A DNA stretch of 64,000 bases from SAR324 cluster bacterium (lineage in GTDB: Bacteria > SAR324 > XYD2-FULL-50-16): the NCBI GenBank assembly GCA_028282885.1, contig JANQGX010000005.1, forward strand, positions 1 through 64,000, read 5' to 3'. The notes beneath the pieces are model-generated. The model was given only the letters and a program-made list of their open reading frames with translations, searched no databases and was not told where the DNA came from. Positions 52,942 through 62,525 of this stretch are shown piece after piece (position 1 is the first letter of the stretch; each line of letters opens with the position of its first letter). The translations under genes and the position numbers were made by a program.

Positions 52942-54312
52942 ATGAACTCCAAAAAATTTGACGTTATCATTATAGGCGCAGGATTGTCCGGGCTATCCGT
53001 TAACCGGTTTCTGGACAAAATGAGCCCGGATCTGGATATCCTGGTTCTGGAGAAATCGAATCGGCCGGGTGGTGCGATTCGTAGTATGAAGAAAGAGGGA
53101 TTTCTGGCCGAATGGGGACCCCATGGTTTCCTTGATAATGTGGAAGAGAATCGTGAGTTACTTGGGGATCTGAAGATCATGGACAGTGCACAGAAAGCGC
53201 CTTTGAAGAAGTTTCTGCGCTACATCTGCCTGGGTGGTAAGTTGATTACCATTCCCCAGACGCCACCCAAGATCATCAGAAGCAACCTGATGCCATTTCA
53301 TTCCAAAATGAGGGTGCTGGGAGATCTTTTCCTGAAGCCAAAACCGAACGAGCAGACCATCGCGGACTGGGCAGCTTATCGTTTTGGCAAGGCCATGATC
53401 CCCTTTGCAGATATAGCAATGACCGGAACTTATGCGGGGGATATCGATAAGCTAAGTATTGATGCAGCCATGCCGGGTTTAAGGCGACTGGAAAAGGAGT
53501 TCGGTTCGGTTTTCAAAGGGGCTATCAAGAGCAGGAAACAGAAACCGAACCGCAGTATGCCCTCCATGATCAGTTTTGAGGATGGAATGGAGCACCTGGT
53601 CAGAAAACTGGCTGAAGGCAGGAACATTCGATATAAGTCTTCTGTCGACTCGATTAAAAGAAATGAAACAGATTGGCAGGTCGAAACCGGTAGTGGCCTT
53701 TACTCTGCTAAAAGTCTGGTGGTTGCCCTGCATATCAACCAGGCGCTGCAGCTCCTTAAGGGGATAAAAAAAGCACCCGGACCGGAATTGCCTACCGCTA
53801 CTGTTATTAACGTGGTTCTGGGATTCGATTCTTCTGCCGAGATTCCCTTCGGTTTCGGGTACTTGGCCCCAAAAAGCGAACAGCGATTTGCCCTGGGAAC
53901 CCTCTTTTCCATTCATATGTTCCCCAAGCGAGCCCCGGATGGTCTTAACCTGGTGGAAGTACTGGTGGGAGGTAATAGAAACCCCGAAAGACTGGAGCTG
54001 GATGACTCCGAACTGATTGATAAGGCATACCGGGATATCAGTCAACTGATCAAACTTCCTAAACCCCCGGTGTTCAGTTCGGTGATCAGACCTAAAGTCG
54101 GTATTCCTCAACTCGAAATGGGATATGGTAAGTATCTCGACTACCGGGAGAGTCTGCATGAAGAAGCAGAAGGACTGCATATTTGCGGTTTCGGTTGGGA
54201 AGGTATCGGCATCAATGAAATGGTCAGGCAGGCCAGAAAAACGGCTGTTGATGTTCTGAACAGGAAAGCTTCGGGTTCAGGACCCGCCAGGGCCAAACCG
54301 ATCTATTTCTAG
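52942..54312 (+). CDS. hemG: Protoporphyrinogen oxidase (oxygen-dependent type)
   Basis: FAD enzyme that oxidises protoporphyrinogen IX to protoporphyrin IX in haem synthesis. The 456-aa protein has the dinucleotide fold VIIIGAGLSGLSVNRFL (residues 8-24), LEKSNRPGGAI, FLAEWGPHGFL, MTGTYAGDIDKLSIDAAMPG, and the C-terminal FGWEGIGINEMVRQARKTA. This is the HemY-type enzyme in current naming (hemG in Gram-positive usage). No other haem genes are next to it. The preceding gap (52732-52941) shows nothing special. Confidence 0.88.
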   Translation: MNSKKFDVIIIGAGLSGLSVNRFLDKMSPDLDILVLEKSNRPGGAIRSMKKEGFLAEWGPHGFLDNVEENRELLGDLKIMDSAQKAPLKKFLRYICLGGKLITIPQTPPKIIRSNLMPFHSKMRVLGDLFLKPKPNEQTIADWAAYRFGKAMIPFADIAMTGTYAGDIDKLSIDAAMPGLRRLEKEFGSVFKGAIKSRKQKPNRSMPSMISFEDGMEHLVRKLAEGRNIRYKSSVDSIKRNETDWQVETGSGLYSAKSLVVALHINQALQLLKGIKKAPGPELPTATVINVVLGFDSSAEIPFGFGYLAPKSEQRFALGTLFSIHMFPKRAPDGLNLVEVLVGGNRNPERLELDDSELIDKAYRDISQLIKLPKPPVFSSVIRPKVGIPQLEMGYGKYLDYRESLHEEAEGLHICGFGWEGIGINEMVRQARKTAVDVLNRKASGSGPARAKPIYF

Positions 54313-54845
54313 GCGCTCATGAAACCTTTTGCTGTGATTACAGCCCTTGGTGAAGGGTTTTTTGATTGAATACGAATTTGAGCGCTGTGAATGGTTACTT
54401 AAATCCCAAAAAATTCGTAATTCTGAAATCGGGATACTCCTTGCCAAAATCCCTGATTTCAAAAACGAATTATTGGCTGAATCCCTCGAATTAAGCGAAA
54501 TCAATAACCCGCTTGAGAAACTCAGTTTAGGGTTGACGTTAATCAGTTATGAAAGGTACTCATTAAGAATGCCTTGAAAAAACTGACTGTATTATCGGGT
54601 CCTAACCTTTGAATGCGGCCTTCCTGAACACCACGGGAGTTCCTGATTTTAAAGCCGAAATCTCAAAGTTATGACGAATAACACTCGCCCTGGAGCGGGT
54701 TTTTTTATTTTAGTCGTCTGAAACAGGTTCCGCAAAAGCTGATGAACGGCTTTTTTCAACATAAGTCCAACGGTTTTCCGCGATTCTCGTTGAGGGTCGT
54801 TCCGGCAGATCGTTGCTATAATTTAATTTTTTTCGGAGTTTTATC
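54313..54845. other. Intergenic region with short uncertain ORFs
   Basis: About 530 bases. A plus frame at 54347-54577 (76 codons from GTG) has no good ribosome-binding site; its IPDFKNEL resembles the VPDFKAEI of a shorter frame at about 54605-54676, which could mean a decayed small gene with an internal repeat. A terminator lies at 54683. The promoter of the yajC operon should be between 54710 and 54845. Confidence 0.35.
54683..54710 (+). terminator. Rho-independent terminator upstream of the yajC operon
   Basis: A 6-bp stem ACTCGC/GCGGGT (one T-G pair; 54683-54688 with 54695-54700) is followed by seven T bases and further T. It ends the hemG-side transcript before yajC. Confidence 0.6.
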
Positions 54846-55214
54846 ATGTTTTCTTTGGTACCCGATCTTTATGCCATGGCTCCCCAGGGTGGAGGTGGTG
54901 GTGGGATGATGGGACAGATCATCCTTTTCGGTTCTATTTTCCTGATTTTCTTTCTGCTGGTTATTCGACCGCAACAGAAGAAGGTCAAGCGTCATCAACA
55001 GATGCTGTCAAGCCTGAACAAGGGGGATCAGATCATCACGTCCGCCGGAATCTACGGAAAGATCAACAAGATTTCTGATGATAAGGAGTACATGCTGGTC
55101 GAGATTGCTGACAAGACCGTTGTGAAGATGCAGAAAGGTCAAGTTGCTGATATCGTTAAAAGCAAACCCGTTAAAGAGGTAGAAGAAAACAAATCCGAAT
55201 CCGAGACTAAGTAA
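54846..55214 (+). CDS. yajC: Preprotein translocase subunit YajC
   Basis: Small accessory membrane protein of the SecDF-YajC complex. The 122-aa protein has a glycine-rich lead (PQGGGGGGMMGQ), one membrane helix (IILFGSIFLIFFLLVI) and the YajC motif RPQQKKVKRHQQML, GDQIITSAGIYGKI. GGAG precedes ATG. Its stop codon overlaps the secD start by one base (TAATG). First gene of the secretion operon. Confidence 0.95.
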   Translation: MFSLVPDLYAMAPQGGGGGGMMGQIILFGSIFLIFFLLVIRPQQKKVKRHQQMLSSLNKGDQIITSAGIYGKINKISDDKEYMLVEIADKTVVKMQKGQVADIVKSKPVKEVEENKSESETK

Positions 55215-57244
55215 TGAAAATACCCTGGAAAGGGATTGCCATTCTGGCCGTACTGATCGCTGCGATTGTGTATGATATCCCGACAATACTGACCTTAATG
55301 CCGGAAGATGAATCACAAAAGTTGTTAAAGGTTGAGCGGCAGTTTGAAAGGATCAAACAGCAGTATACACCGCTGAAAGAGGTGAATCTCGCGGTGGTGG
55401 AAGTCAAGAAAAAAAGACTGAATCTGATAGTGGAAGATCCGGGCAATTACCAGTACCCGACCAACCATCCGATTCTGGAGAAGATCCTGGAAGACAATTT
55501 CCGATATGCAAAGGAGGAGAGTGGACACTATCTGTATCTGAAGGATGATGCAGACAAAACCGTGTTTCTTTCACATGTTGCCGACAAGCTGAACGGGCTG
55601 TTCACCAATGTCCGGAAAATCGAAGCGATCAAGCTTTCGGATGATAAAAGAAGTATCGTTTTTGCCATGGAGGAAGATAAACGTCTTTCAGCACAGGGAG
55701 AACCACTTCAGACCTTTCTGGCCGATGAGCTGGAGGTCTCTTATCGTGAAGAGCAGGATCTTTATCTGACCCGGGAAAAACCCCTGGAAAATGTCATCAA
55801 TCGTGGGCTGGATCTTCAGGGGGGAATGTATCAAGATGTCGGTGTTGAAACCGATATTGTCATCAAATCTGTAATCACCCGCATGTCCGAGGATCTTGAA
55901 GATGCCTTGATAGAGGATGCTGTCAACTATGTCAGCGTCGATCCAATCAATGATCACCAGATTGAGCTGGTGTTGGAAGAGGATGAGAACTTTGAACTGA
56001 AGGGTGATAATTACGAAAGGTTGTTGGGCTCTATCTATGATTACAGCGCTATCGAAAACGGCTATCTGATCACACTCCAGGATGACGAAATCGAGCGTAT
56101 TCGGAAAAAAGCCATTGAGCAGGCGCTGGAGACGATTCGTAACCGAATTGATCAATTGGGGGTTAAGGAACCCTCTATCCAACTCCGTGGGGACGATTCC
56201 ATTATCATCCAGCTACCCGGTCTCAAAGATCCGGACCAGGCTAGGCGGGTTATCGGAACCACAGCGGTTCTGGAGTTTATGCTGGTTGCCAACAAAGGCT
56301 CAGTGGATAATCCCGGGAAAGACAATATCGTACTCTATGAAGAGGTTCGCGATTCCCTGACCAAGGAAGTCATCAGGACCATCCCCCATCTGCTGGAAAA
56401 CAAAGTCCTGCTTAAGGGTGACAGAATCAGGGACAGCCGGGTACGGTTTTCCGAAACCGGTCAGGCGTCAGTCAGCCTCTCCCTGGACGACAAAGGGAAA
56501 AGGCAGTTCGCAGAAATCACCAGGAACAATGTGGGACGTCTGCTGGCGATCGTACTGGATGGCAAGGTTCAATCGGCTCCCCGAATCAATGAAGAAATTG
56601 CGGGTGGTGAAGCTGTCATTACCGGGAGCTTCTCTCCGGAAGAGGCTGCGGAACAGGCACTGGTTCTGAGGTCAGGCGCTCTCCCGGCTCCGATCATGAT
56701 TAACGAAGAGAACACCGTTGGCCCTTCCTTGGGTGAGGATTCGATTCGCAAGTCGTTGATGGCCCTCTGTGTCGGATTCGCAGCCGTCATTCTGTTCATG
56801 ATGATCTATTATGAAGTGGCCGGTATCTTTTCCGTAATGGCCCTTCTGTTCAACTTGTTGCTGATTGGGGCCGCCCTGGCCTATTTCCAGGCAACGCTGA
56901 CCCTGCCGGGTATGGCCGGTATCATCCTGACTATTGGTATGGCGGTTGATGCCAACGTCCTTATTTTTGAGAGGATAAGGGAGGAGATCGGTAGGGGCAG
57001 TCCGGTCAGAACAGCCGTCAACACAGGATTCAGAAAAGCAACAGTTACTATTCTGGATGCCAACATCACTACCATCCTGGCTGCCATCGTCCTGTTCCAG
57101 TTTGGTACGGGCGCGATCAGGGGATTTGCCATCACTCTCTGCATCGGTATTGCAGCCAGTATGTTTACCAGCATCATCGTTGGCCGGATGCTCTTCGAAA
57201 TTGTCTATCTTAGAAGGCAGCGACTTGAAAAAATCTCAATCTAA
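55214..57244 (+). CDS. secD: Protein-export membrane protein SecD
   Basis: Uses the proton-motive force to pull proteins through SecYEG. At 676 aa it is longer than the 615-aa E. coli SecD; the extra length lies in the periplasmic P1 region (about 40-300). Membrane helix 1 is at residues 6-24, the other five at about 515-660. Family motifs: NRGLDLQGG, IRNRIDQLGVKEPSIQLRG, IIIQLPGLKDPDQA, LRSGALPAPI and GMAVDANVLIFERIREEI. The usual LQGGxHxxLEV is replaced by LQGGMYQDVGV, an odd substitution. It lies between yajC (1-base overlap) and secF (11-base gap). Confidence 0.95.
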   Translation: MKIPWKGIAILAVLIAAIVYDIPTILTLMPEDESQKLLKVERQFERIKQQYTPLKEVNLAVVEVKKKRLNLIVEDPGNYQYPTNHPILEKILEDNFRYAKEESGHYLYLKDDADKTVFLSHVADKLNGLFTNVRKIEAIKLSDDKRSIVFAMEEDKRLSAQGEPLQTFLADELEVSYREEQDLYLTREKPLENVINRGLDLQGGMYQDVGVETDIVIKSVITRMSEDLEDALIEDAVNYVSVDPINDHQIELVLEEDENFELKGDNYERLLGSIYDYSAIENGYLITLQDDEIERIRKKAIEQALETIRNRIDQLGVKEPSIQLRGDDSIIIQLPGLKDPDQARRVIGTTAVLEFMLVANKGSVDNPGKDNIVLYEEVRDSLTKEVIRTIPHLLENKVLLKGDRIRDSRVRFSETGQASVSLSLDDKGKRQFAEITRNNVGRLLAIVLDGKVQSAPRINEEIAGGEAVITGSFSPEEAAEQALVLRSGALPAPIMINEENTVGPSLGEDSIRKSLMALCVGFAAVILFMMIYYEVAGIFSVMALLFNLLLIGAALAYFQATLTLPGMAGIILTIGMAVDANVLIFERIREEIGRGSPVRTAVNTGFRKATVTILDANITTILAAIVLFQFGTGAIRGFAITLCIGIAASMFTSIIVGRMLFEIVYLRRQRLEKISI

Positions 57245-57255
57245 CAGGCAGAACC

Positions 57256-58236
57256 ATGAGGATTTTTAAAACAACTCCCCAGTGGAATTTCCTGGGGAGG
57301 AAGAAATATGCGTTTGTCATTTCCGCCATATTGCTACTTGCCAGCATCGGTGGTCTGATTGCCAAAGGACTGACATACGGTATCGATTTCAGGGGCGGAA
57401 CGTTGATTCAAATCCAGTTTCAGGAAGACCCGCCGCTGGCTGAGATCAGGGAGCTGTTCGAGAAAAGGATCAATACCAGCGTTAATATTACCACCTTTGG
57501 AGAAGTCGAAGATAATGAGGTGATTATCACCCTTTCCCAGGATGCGATCCAGGATCGTGCCATGGAATTGACCGATCTGGTCAGCGAAATCCTGAAAAGT
57601 CGGTTTGACACCTTCGATATCCGGCGGATCACAACCGTGGGACCCAAGGTGGGCAGTCAATTGAAAACCAAAGCGCTTCAGGCGGCTATATTTGTCCTGA
57701 TCGGAATCCTAATCTACATTGGTTTTCGTTTTAAGGTGCGTTACGGGGTTGCCGCAGTTGTAGCCCTGTTTCATGATGTTCTGATCACCCTCGGGATCTT
57801 TGTCTACCTGGAGAAGGAATTCACCATCACCATAGTTGCGGCTGTATTGACCATTATCGGATACTCCCTTAACGATACCATCGTGGTATTCGACAGGATT
57901 CGGGAAAATGTGGCCCGTTTCCCCAAAAAGCATATGGAGGAAGTGATCAATATCAGCGTTAACGAAAGCCTGAGCCGAACCATCCTTACCTCCATTACAA
58001 CATTTCTGGTGGTTTTCTCGCTCTTTTCGCTGGGTGGAAAGATAATCCATGATTTCTGTTTTGCCATGCTGATCGGTCTGGTGGTTGGAACCTACTCTTC
58101 CGTATTTGTCGCCAGCCCGGTTGTGCTCTATTTTGACCCGATCCAGTTACAGAAGAATCCGACTTACCGAAGATTGACCGGTGTGTTCGATAATGTCAAA
58201 ACCCCATTCTCAAAACCCAAGCGGAAGAAAGCGTAA
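57256..58236 (+). CDS. secF: Protein-export membrane protein SecF
   Basis: Partner of SecD. The 326-aa protein has a first helix (about 20-37), the motif GIDFRGGTLIQIQF, a P1 domain, then helices 2-6 with IGFRFKVRYGVAAVVALFHD, GYSLNDTIVVFDRIREN and NESLSRTILTSITTFLVV. Normal length (about 310-330 aa). It starts 11 bases after secD and is followed by argS after 6 bases. Confidence 0.96.
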   Translation: MRIFKTTPQWNFLGRKKYAFVISAILLLASIGGLIAKGLTYGIDFRGGTLIQIQFQEDPPLAEIRELFEKRINTSVNITTFGEVEDNEVIITLSQDAIQDRAMELTDLVSEILKSRFDTFDIRRITTVGPKVGSQLKTKALQAAIFVLIGILIYIGFRFKVRYGVAAVVALFHDVLITLGIFVYLEKEFTITIVAAVLTIIGYSLNDTIVVFDRIRENVARFPKKHMEEVINISVNESLSRTILTSITTFLVVFSLFSLGGKIIHDFCFAMLIGLVVGTYSSVFVASPVVLYFDPIQLQKNPTYRRLTGVFDNVKTPFSKPKRKKA

Positions 58237-58242
58237 GACACC

Positions 58243-60000
58243 ATGGCATTGATCAACCTCGTCAGTCTTTATAAACAATCCGTTCAGGACCGTGTTCTGG
58301 TGCTGTTGAAACAAGAGTTCGGCATTGAGGATGTGGAAACGGATCAATTCAAATTCGAAACTCCTCCGGATGACAAAATGGGGAACCTGGCCTTTGCCTG
58401 TTTCCCCCTGGCCAAAACTGCCAGAAAAGCGCCACCCTTGATCGCAAAAACGCTGGCCGATTCCTGGGGGGAAACCTCTCTGTTCAGTAGCATCACCGCA
58501 GTTGGACCGTACCTCAACTTTCACTTTCATCCCTCGCACCTGGCAGGATCGCTGTTGCTGCCCTGCTCCGAAGATCCATCCTATGGGGATAACGATCAAG
58601 GTGCCGGAAAAACGCTGATGGTGGAGTACTCATCCCCCAATACAAATAAGCCGCTGCACTTGGGACATTGCCGGAACAACCTTCTCGGAATCGTGCTTTC
58701 CAATATATTGGAGAAAAATGGTTACAAAGTGATCAAGGCAAACCTGGTGAATGATCGCGGGGTGCATATCTGCAAATCCATGTTGGCCTACCAAAAGTGG
58801 GGAAACGGGGGTACGCCGGAGGGTGCGGGTCAGAAAGGTGACAAGTTTGTTGGAGGGTATTACGTTCTTTACGACAAGAAAGAGAAGGAGAACTCGGAGA
58901 TTCTGAAAGAGGTTCAGCAGATGCTCAGGGATTGGGAAGCCGGAAAACCTGAAGTGATCGATCTCTGGAAGATGATGAACGGCTGGGTATTGAACGGCTT
59001 TCAGGAGACCTACGAACGAATGGGGGCCTCTTTCGACAAGTACTATTTCGAAAGCGAGACCTACAAAGGCGGTAAGGAGATTATCCTCCAGGCTCTGGAA
59101 CGCGGTCAATGCTATACAGAAGAGAACGGGGCGGTAGCCATCGATCTGGAGGATGAAAACCTGGGACGGAAGATCCTGTTACGAGGCGATGGAACGGCCA
59201 TGTATGTCACCCAGGATATCAACACTACTGTTCGTAAATTCACCGATTACGACCTGAATGGCAGTTTGTTTGTCGTTGCCAATGAACAGGACAACCATTT
59301 TCGGGTGCTTTTCAGGATTCTGAAACGTTTTGGCTACGAATGGGCGGATCTTTGTGAGCACATCAGCTATGGCATGGTCAACCTGCCGGAAGGAAAGATG
59401 AAATCCCGTGAGGGCACGGTTGTCGATCTGGACAATCTGATGGATGAGATGCAGTCCATGGCCCTGGAAGAGATTAAAAAGCGAAGAGAGATTGCCGAAG
59501 AGGATGTGGACGAGACGGTTCAGGCAACGGCTGAAGCGATCGGTCAGGCTGCAATCAAATTCTTTATTCTCAAAACAGGGGCGACCAAAGAGATTACCTT
59601 TAATCCCAGGGAATCCCTCTCCTTTGAAGGAGCAACCGGACCATATCTGCAGTATACCCATGCCAGAATTTGCAGCGTTTTGCGCAAGGCTTCGGGGATT
59701 GAGATCGTTTCCCCCGATGATGACTATGCCTGGAATCCGGAAGAGGTTTCTCTCCTGGTCATGCTGGCGAGATATCCGGAAGTGATTTTCCTGGGCGCGA
59801 CAGATCGCAATCCTGCTGTTTTGTGCAGCTATGTTTATGATCTCTGTCGGGCGTTCAACAAGTTTTATTATGATCATCCCATCCTGAAAGCGGAGAATGA
59901 ATCCGTCGTCAATGCCAGGTTGAATCTCACCAGGGCCGTCAGGGGAGTCCTTAACAAAACCCTTGGTATATTCGGTATTACTGCCTTGGAGAAGATGTAA
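58243..60000 (+). CDS. argS: Arginyl-tRNA synthetase
   Basis: Class I aminoacyl-tRNA synthetase. The 585-aa protein has the N-terminal additional domain (residues 1-110), the HIGH-type site NTNKPLHLGHCRNNLLG, the KMSKS-type site GKMKSREGTVVDLD, and the C-terminal DALR-type helical anticodon domain (ATGPYLQYTHARICSVLRKA onward). Full length. Transcribed with the sec genes through a 6-base gap. Confidence 0.96.
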   Translation: MALINLVSLYKQSVQDRVLVLLKQEFGIEDVETDQFKFETPPDDKMGNLAFACFPLAKTARKAPPLIAKTLADSWGETSLFSSITAVGPYLNFHFHPSHLAGSLLLPCSEDPSYGDNDQGAGKTLMVEYSSPNTNKPLHLGHCRNNLLGIVLSNILEKNGYKVIKANLVNDRGVHICKSMLAYQKWGNGGTPEGAGQKGDKFVGGYYVLYDKKEKENSEILKEVQQMLRDWEAGKPEVIDLWKMMNGWVLNGFQETYERMGASFDKYYFESETYKGGKEIILQALERGQCYTEENGAVAIDLEDENLGRKILLRGDGTAMYVTQDINTTVRKFTDYDLNGSLFVVANEQDNHFRVLFRILKRFGYEWADLCEHISYGMVNLPEGKMKSREGTVVDLDNLMDEMQSMALEEIKKRREIAEEDVDETVQATAEAIGQAAIKFFILKTGATKEITFNPRESLSFEGATGPYLQYTHARICSVLRKASGIEIVSPDDDYAWNPEEVSLLVMLARYPEVIFLGATDRNPAVLCSYVYDLCRAFNKFYYDHPILKAENESVVNARLNLTRAVRGVLNKTLGIFGITALEKM

Positions 60001-60100
60001 CATAACTAACAACTACCAGTCGATTCCTATCGTGATACGCCAGATTCTTGAATCGGTTGAATTACGATACAAGCCTAAACCCTAACCATCGAATAAAGTC

Positions 60101-61489
60101 ATGAGTACAGAAGTAACAATGGACAAAATCATCTCCCTGGCAAAACGCAGGGGATTCGTCTTTCCCGGATCCGAAATTTATGGCGGTCTGGCTAATGCCT
60201 GGGATTACGGTCCATTGGGAGTAGAATTGAAAACCAACATCAAGAAGGCTTGGTGGGATACCTTTGTTCGGGATCGTTTTGACGTGGTCGGAATCGATAG
60301 TGCCATTATGATGAATCCCTCGGTCTGGGAGGCCTCGGGTCATGTCGGCGGATTCTCGGATCCGTTGATGGATTGTAAAGAATGCAAAACCCGACACCGA
60401 GCGGATAAACTCATTGAAGAGACCTTGGAACAGCGGAACGAACCCGAAATGGTGGTGGAAGGGTTAAGTAATGAAGAACTGAAGAAAAAAATAATCGAAT
60501 TGGATATCCAATGTCCCAATTGCGGAGCGAAGGATTTTACCGACATCAGGCACTTCAACCTGATGTTCAAGACTCACCAGGGAGTGACCGAGGATAAGGC
60601 GGCCCTGGTTTATCTTCGGCCGGAAACCGCGCAAGGGATCTTTGTAAACTTCAGAAACATCGCCACCACCAGCCGCAAGAAAATTCCTTTCGGTATTGCC
60701 CAGATCGGAAAATCATTTCGCAACGAAATTACACCGGGCAACTTCATCTTCCGCACACGGGAATTCGAGCAGATGGAGATGGAATACTTCTGTCATCCCG
60801 ACCAATCCCTGGAAACCTTCGATTATTGGAAGGATTTCTGCCACAAATGGGTATTGGAGTATGGGTTGCAGGAAGAGTCGATCAGGTTGAGAGACCATGC
60901 TCCTGAAGAGTTGTCACACTACTCCCGGGCGACCACCGATATTGAATTCAGATTTCCTTTTGGCTGGGGAGAGCTTTGGGGAATCGCTCACCGGGGTGAC
61001 TTCGATCTGTCACAGCATCAATCACATTCCAAGAAAGATCTCCAGTACACGGTGCCGGGCACCAACGATAAATATACTCCCCATGTCATCGAACCGGCCC
61101 TGGGAGTGGACAGATTGGCCCTGTGTATCCTGATTGATGCTTATGAAGAAGAGGAACTGGAAGGCGGAGATACCAGGGTTGTGCTCAAACTGCATAAAAA
61201 CCTGGCCCCGACCCAGGTGGCCTTTCTGCCTCTTTCCAAAAAACTGGCCGAGCCGACGCAGGATCTGTTTCAAAACGTCGCCGGTCAGTTTGTCTGTGAT
61301 TACGATGAGTCTCAGAGCATCGGAAAACGCTATCGAAGGCAGGATGAAATCGGAACGCCTTTTTGTGTGACTGTGGATTTTGACTCGCTGGAAGACAATG
61401 CGGTTACGGTCCGGGAGCGTGATTCAATGGTGCAGGACAGAGTCCCCATGGATCAGCTCCCCGACTATTTGAAAGATAAGTTGGCCTGA
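60101..61489 (+). CDS. glyS: Glycyl-tRNA synthetase, alpha2 (eukaryal/archaeal-like) type
   Basis: Class II synthetase of the homodimeric type used by Gram-positives, spirochaetes, archaea and eukaryotes, not the alpha2-beta2 enzyme of most proteobacteria. The 462-aa protein has motif 1 around [20 protein letters not shown], motif 2 [16 protein letters not shown] with [14 protein letters not shown], a zinc-type insert [13 protein letters not shown] and CPNCG, motif 3 [13 protein letters not shown], and a C-terminal anticodon domain ending [12 protein letters not shown] and RERDSM. One gene encodes the whole enzyme. It lies 100 bases after argS on the same strand. Confidence 0.95.
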   Translation: MSTEVTMDKIISLAKRRGFVFPGSEIYGGLANAWDYGPLGVELKTNIKKAWWDTFVRDRFDVVGIDSAIMMNPSVWEASGHVGGFSDPLMDCKECKTRHRADKLIEETLEQRNEPEMVVEGLSNEELKKKIIELDIQCPNCGAKDFTDIRHFNLMFKTHQGVTEDKAALVYLRPETAQGIFVNFRNIATTSRKKIPFGIAQIGKSFRNEITPGNFIFRTREFEQMEMEYFCHPDQSLETFDYWKDFCHKWVLEYGLQEESIRLRDHAPEELSHYSRATTDIEFRFPFGWGELWGIAHRGDFDLSQHQSHSKKDLQYTVPGTNDKYTPHVIEPALGVDRLALCILIDAYEEEELEGGDTRVVLKLHKNLAPTQVAFLPLSKKLAEPTQDLFQNVAGQFVCDYDESQSIGKRYRRQDEIGTPFCVTVDFDSLEDNAVTVRERDSMVQDRVPMDQLPDYLKDKLA

Positions 61490-61506
61490 TAAAGAACACG
61501 ATTCAT

Positions 61507-61929
61507 ATGTCCAAAGACCATCAACATTTGGAGGAGGGATCGGAGCTGCTGCTTGATTTCGAGAAATTGAAAAAAGTGACTGCAACCGGTCATTCCGTGC
61601 TACCGGCCGTCATTCAGGATGTGGAAACGAAGGAGGTTCTGCTGGTTGGGTACGTCAACAGGGAAGCCCTGGATTACGCATTGAAAAACCGGGTCGCCAC
61701 CATGTGGAGTACTTCCCGCAACGAGCTTTGGATTAAAGGAGCAACCTCCGGCGAGTACCTGGATCTGGTCGAAACCCGCGTTAACTGCGAGCAAAACTCA
61801 CTTCTCTACCTGGTCAAGGTTCGTGGAACCGGTGCCTGCCACACCAAAAAGAAAAACGGCGATCCCAGGTACGGTTGTTACTACCGAAGGATCACCGAAA
61901 ATTCAACACTGGAAAAAACGGAAGAATAA
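61507..61929 (+). CDS. hisI: Phosphoribosyl-AMP cyclohydrolase
   Basis: Third step of histidine synthesis (ring opening of PR-AMP), zinc and magnesium dependent. The 140-aa protein shows PAVIQDVETKEVLLVGYVNR, the substrate region WSTSRNELWIKGATSGE, the zinc cysteines in NCEQNSLLYLVK and GACH, and the third in GDPRYGCYYR. Stand-alone form without HisE. It follows glyS after 17 bases, so the long sec-argS-glyS-hisI run may be one transcript. Confidence 0.94.
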   Translation: MSKDHQHLEEGSELLLDFEKLKKVTATGHSVLPAVIQDVETKEVLLVGYVNREALDYALKNRVATMWSTSRNELWIKGATSGEYLDLVETRVNCEQNSLLYLVKVRGTGACHTKKKNGDPRYGCYYRRITENSTLEKTEE

Positions 61930-61935
61930 CCGGAT

Positions 61936-62247
61936 TTAAAGAATTTTTCGTTTGATTTCCGCCGCCTCCGTTTCGTCAAATTCTCCCATGGTGTAAAGCC
62001 TGATTTTATTACTGCGGGGAAATTCCTTTTTCAGCAAGGTTTTTAGCAGCTTCTTCAGCTTGGCACCCTTGATCTTAAATCTCTGCTTTTCATAACCATC
62101 CTGAATAACCAACAGCTCTTCATCCGCTTTTTTTACGATGATAACAGATCGGTTGCGTTTATAAGTCCTCAAATCGAGATAATGATTTTTCGGAAGTTTG
62201 GGCAGACGTTCGAGAACGGTATCGATGATCTTGGTTTTATCGATCAA
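61936..62247 (-). CDS. Small basic protein, unknown
   Basis: A 103-aa lysine-rich protein (KTKIIDTVLERLPKLPKNHY at the start, KIKGAKLKKLLKTLLKKEFP in the middle). Beta-rich first half, helical second half. It converges with hisI at 6 bases. No family recognised. Confidence 0.6.
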   Translation of the reverse strand: MIDKTKIIDTVLERLPKLPKNHYLDLRTYKRNRSVIIVKKADEELLVIQDGYEKQRFKIKGAKLKKLLKTLLKKEFPRSNKIRLYTMGEFDETEAAEIKRKIL

Positions 62248-62525
62248 GAGTCTTTTGGGTCAGGTGGGACTGGGTTCGATTGTCTGACGGTTTCAGCTAC
62301 CCTACTAACGAATGTCAGGTTGCTCAACAGGATTAGCGATAGTTTCTCCTATTGCTGAAGGTTTCTGCTGAGTGTCCCAATGATAGGAGCCAAGATTCTT
62401 GCCGTTAAGCAAATATATAAAATTCTAATTCAAAGCGTAACGTTATGTCAGAACTGATGTATAGAGTTGATGAAGGCCGACTTTTCAGGTTAAACATTAT
62501 CTAATCCGCAAATGTAGACTGTAGC

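Noticed and set aside
62255..62290. Possible tRNA T-arm (GGTTCGATT)
   Set aside because: No matching acceptor, anticodon or D-arm could be folded around it.
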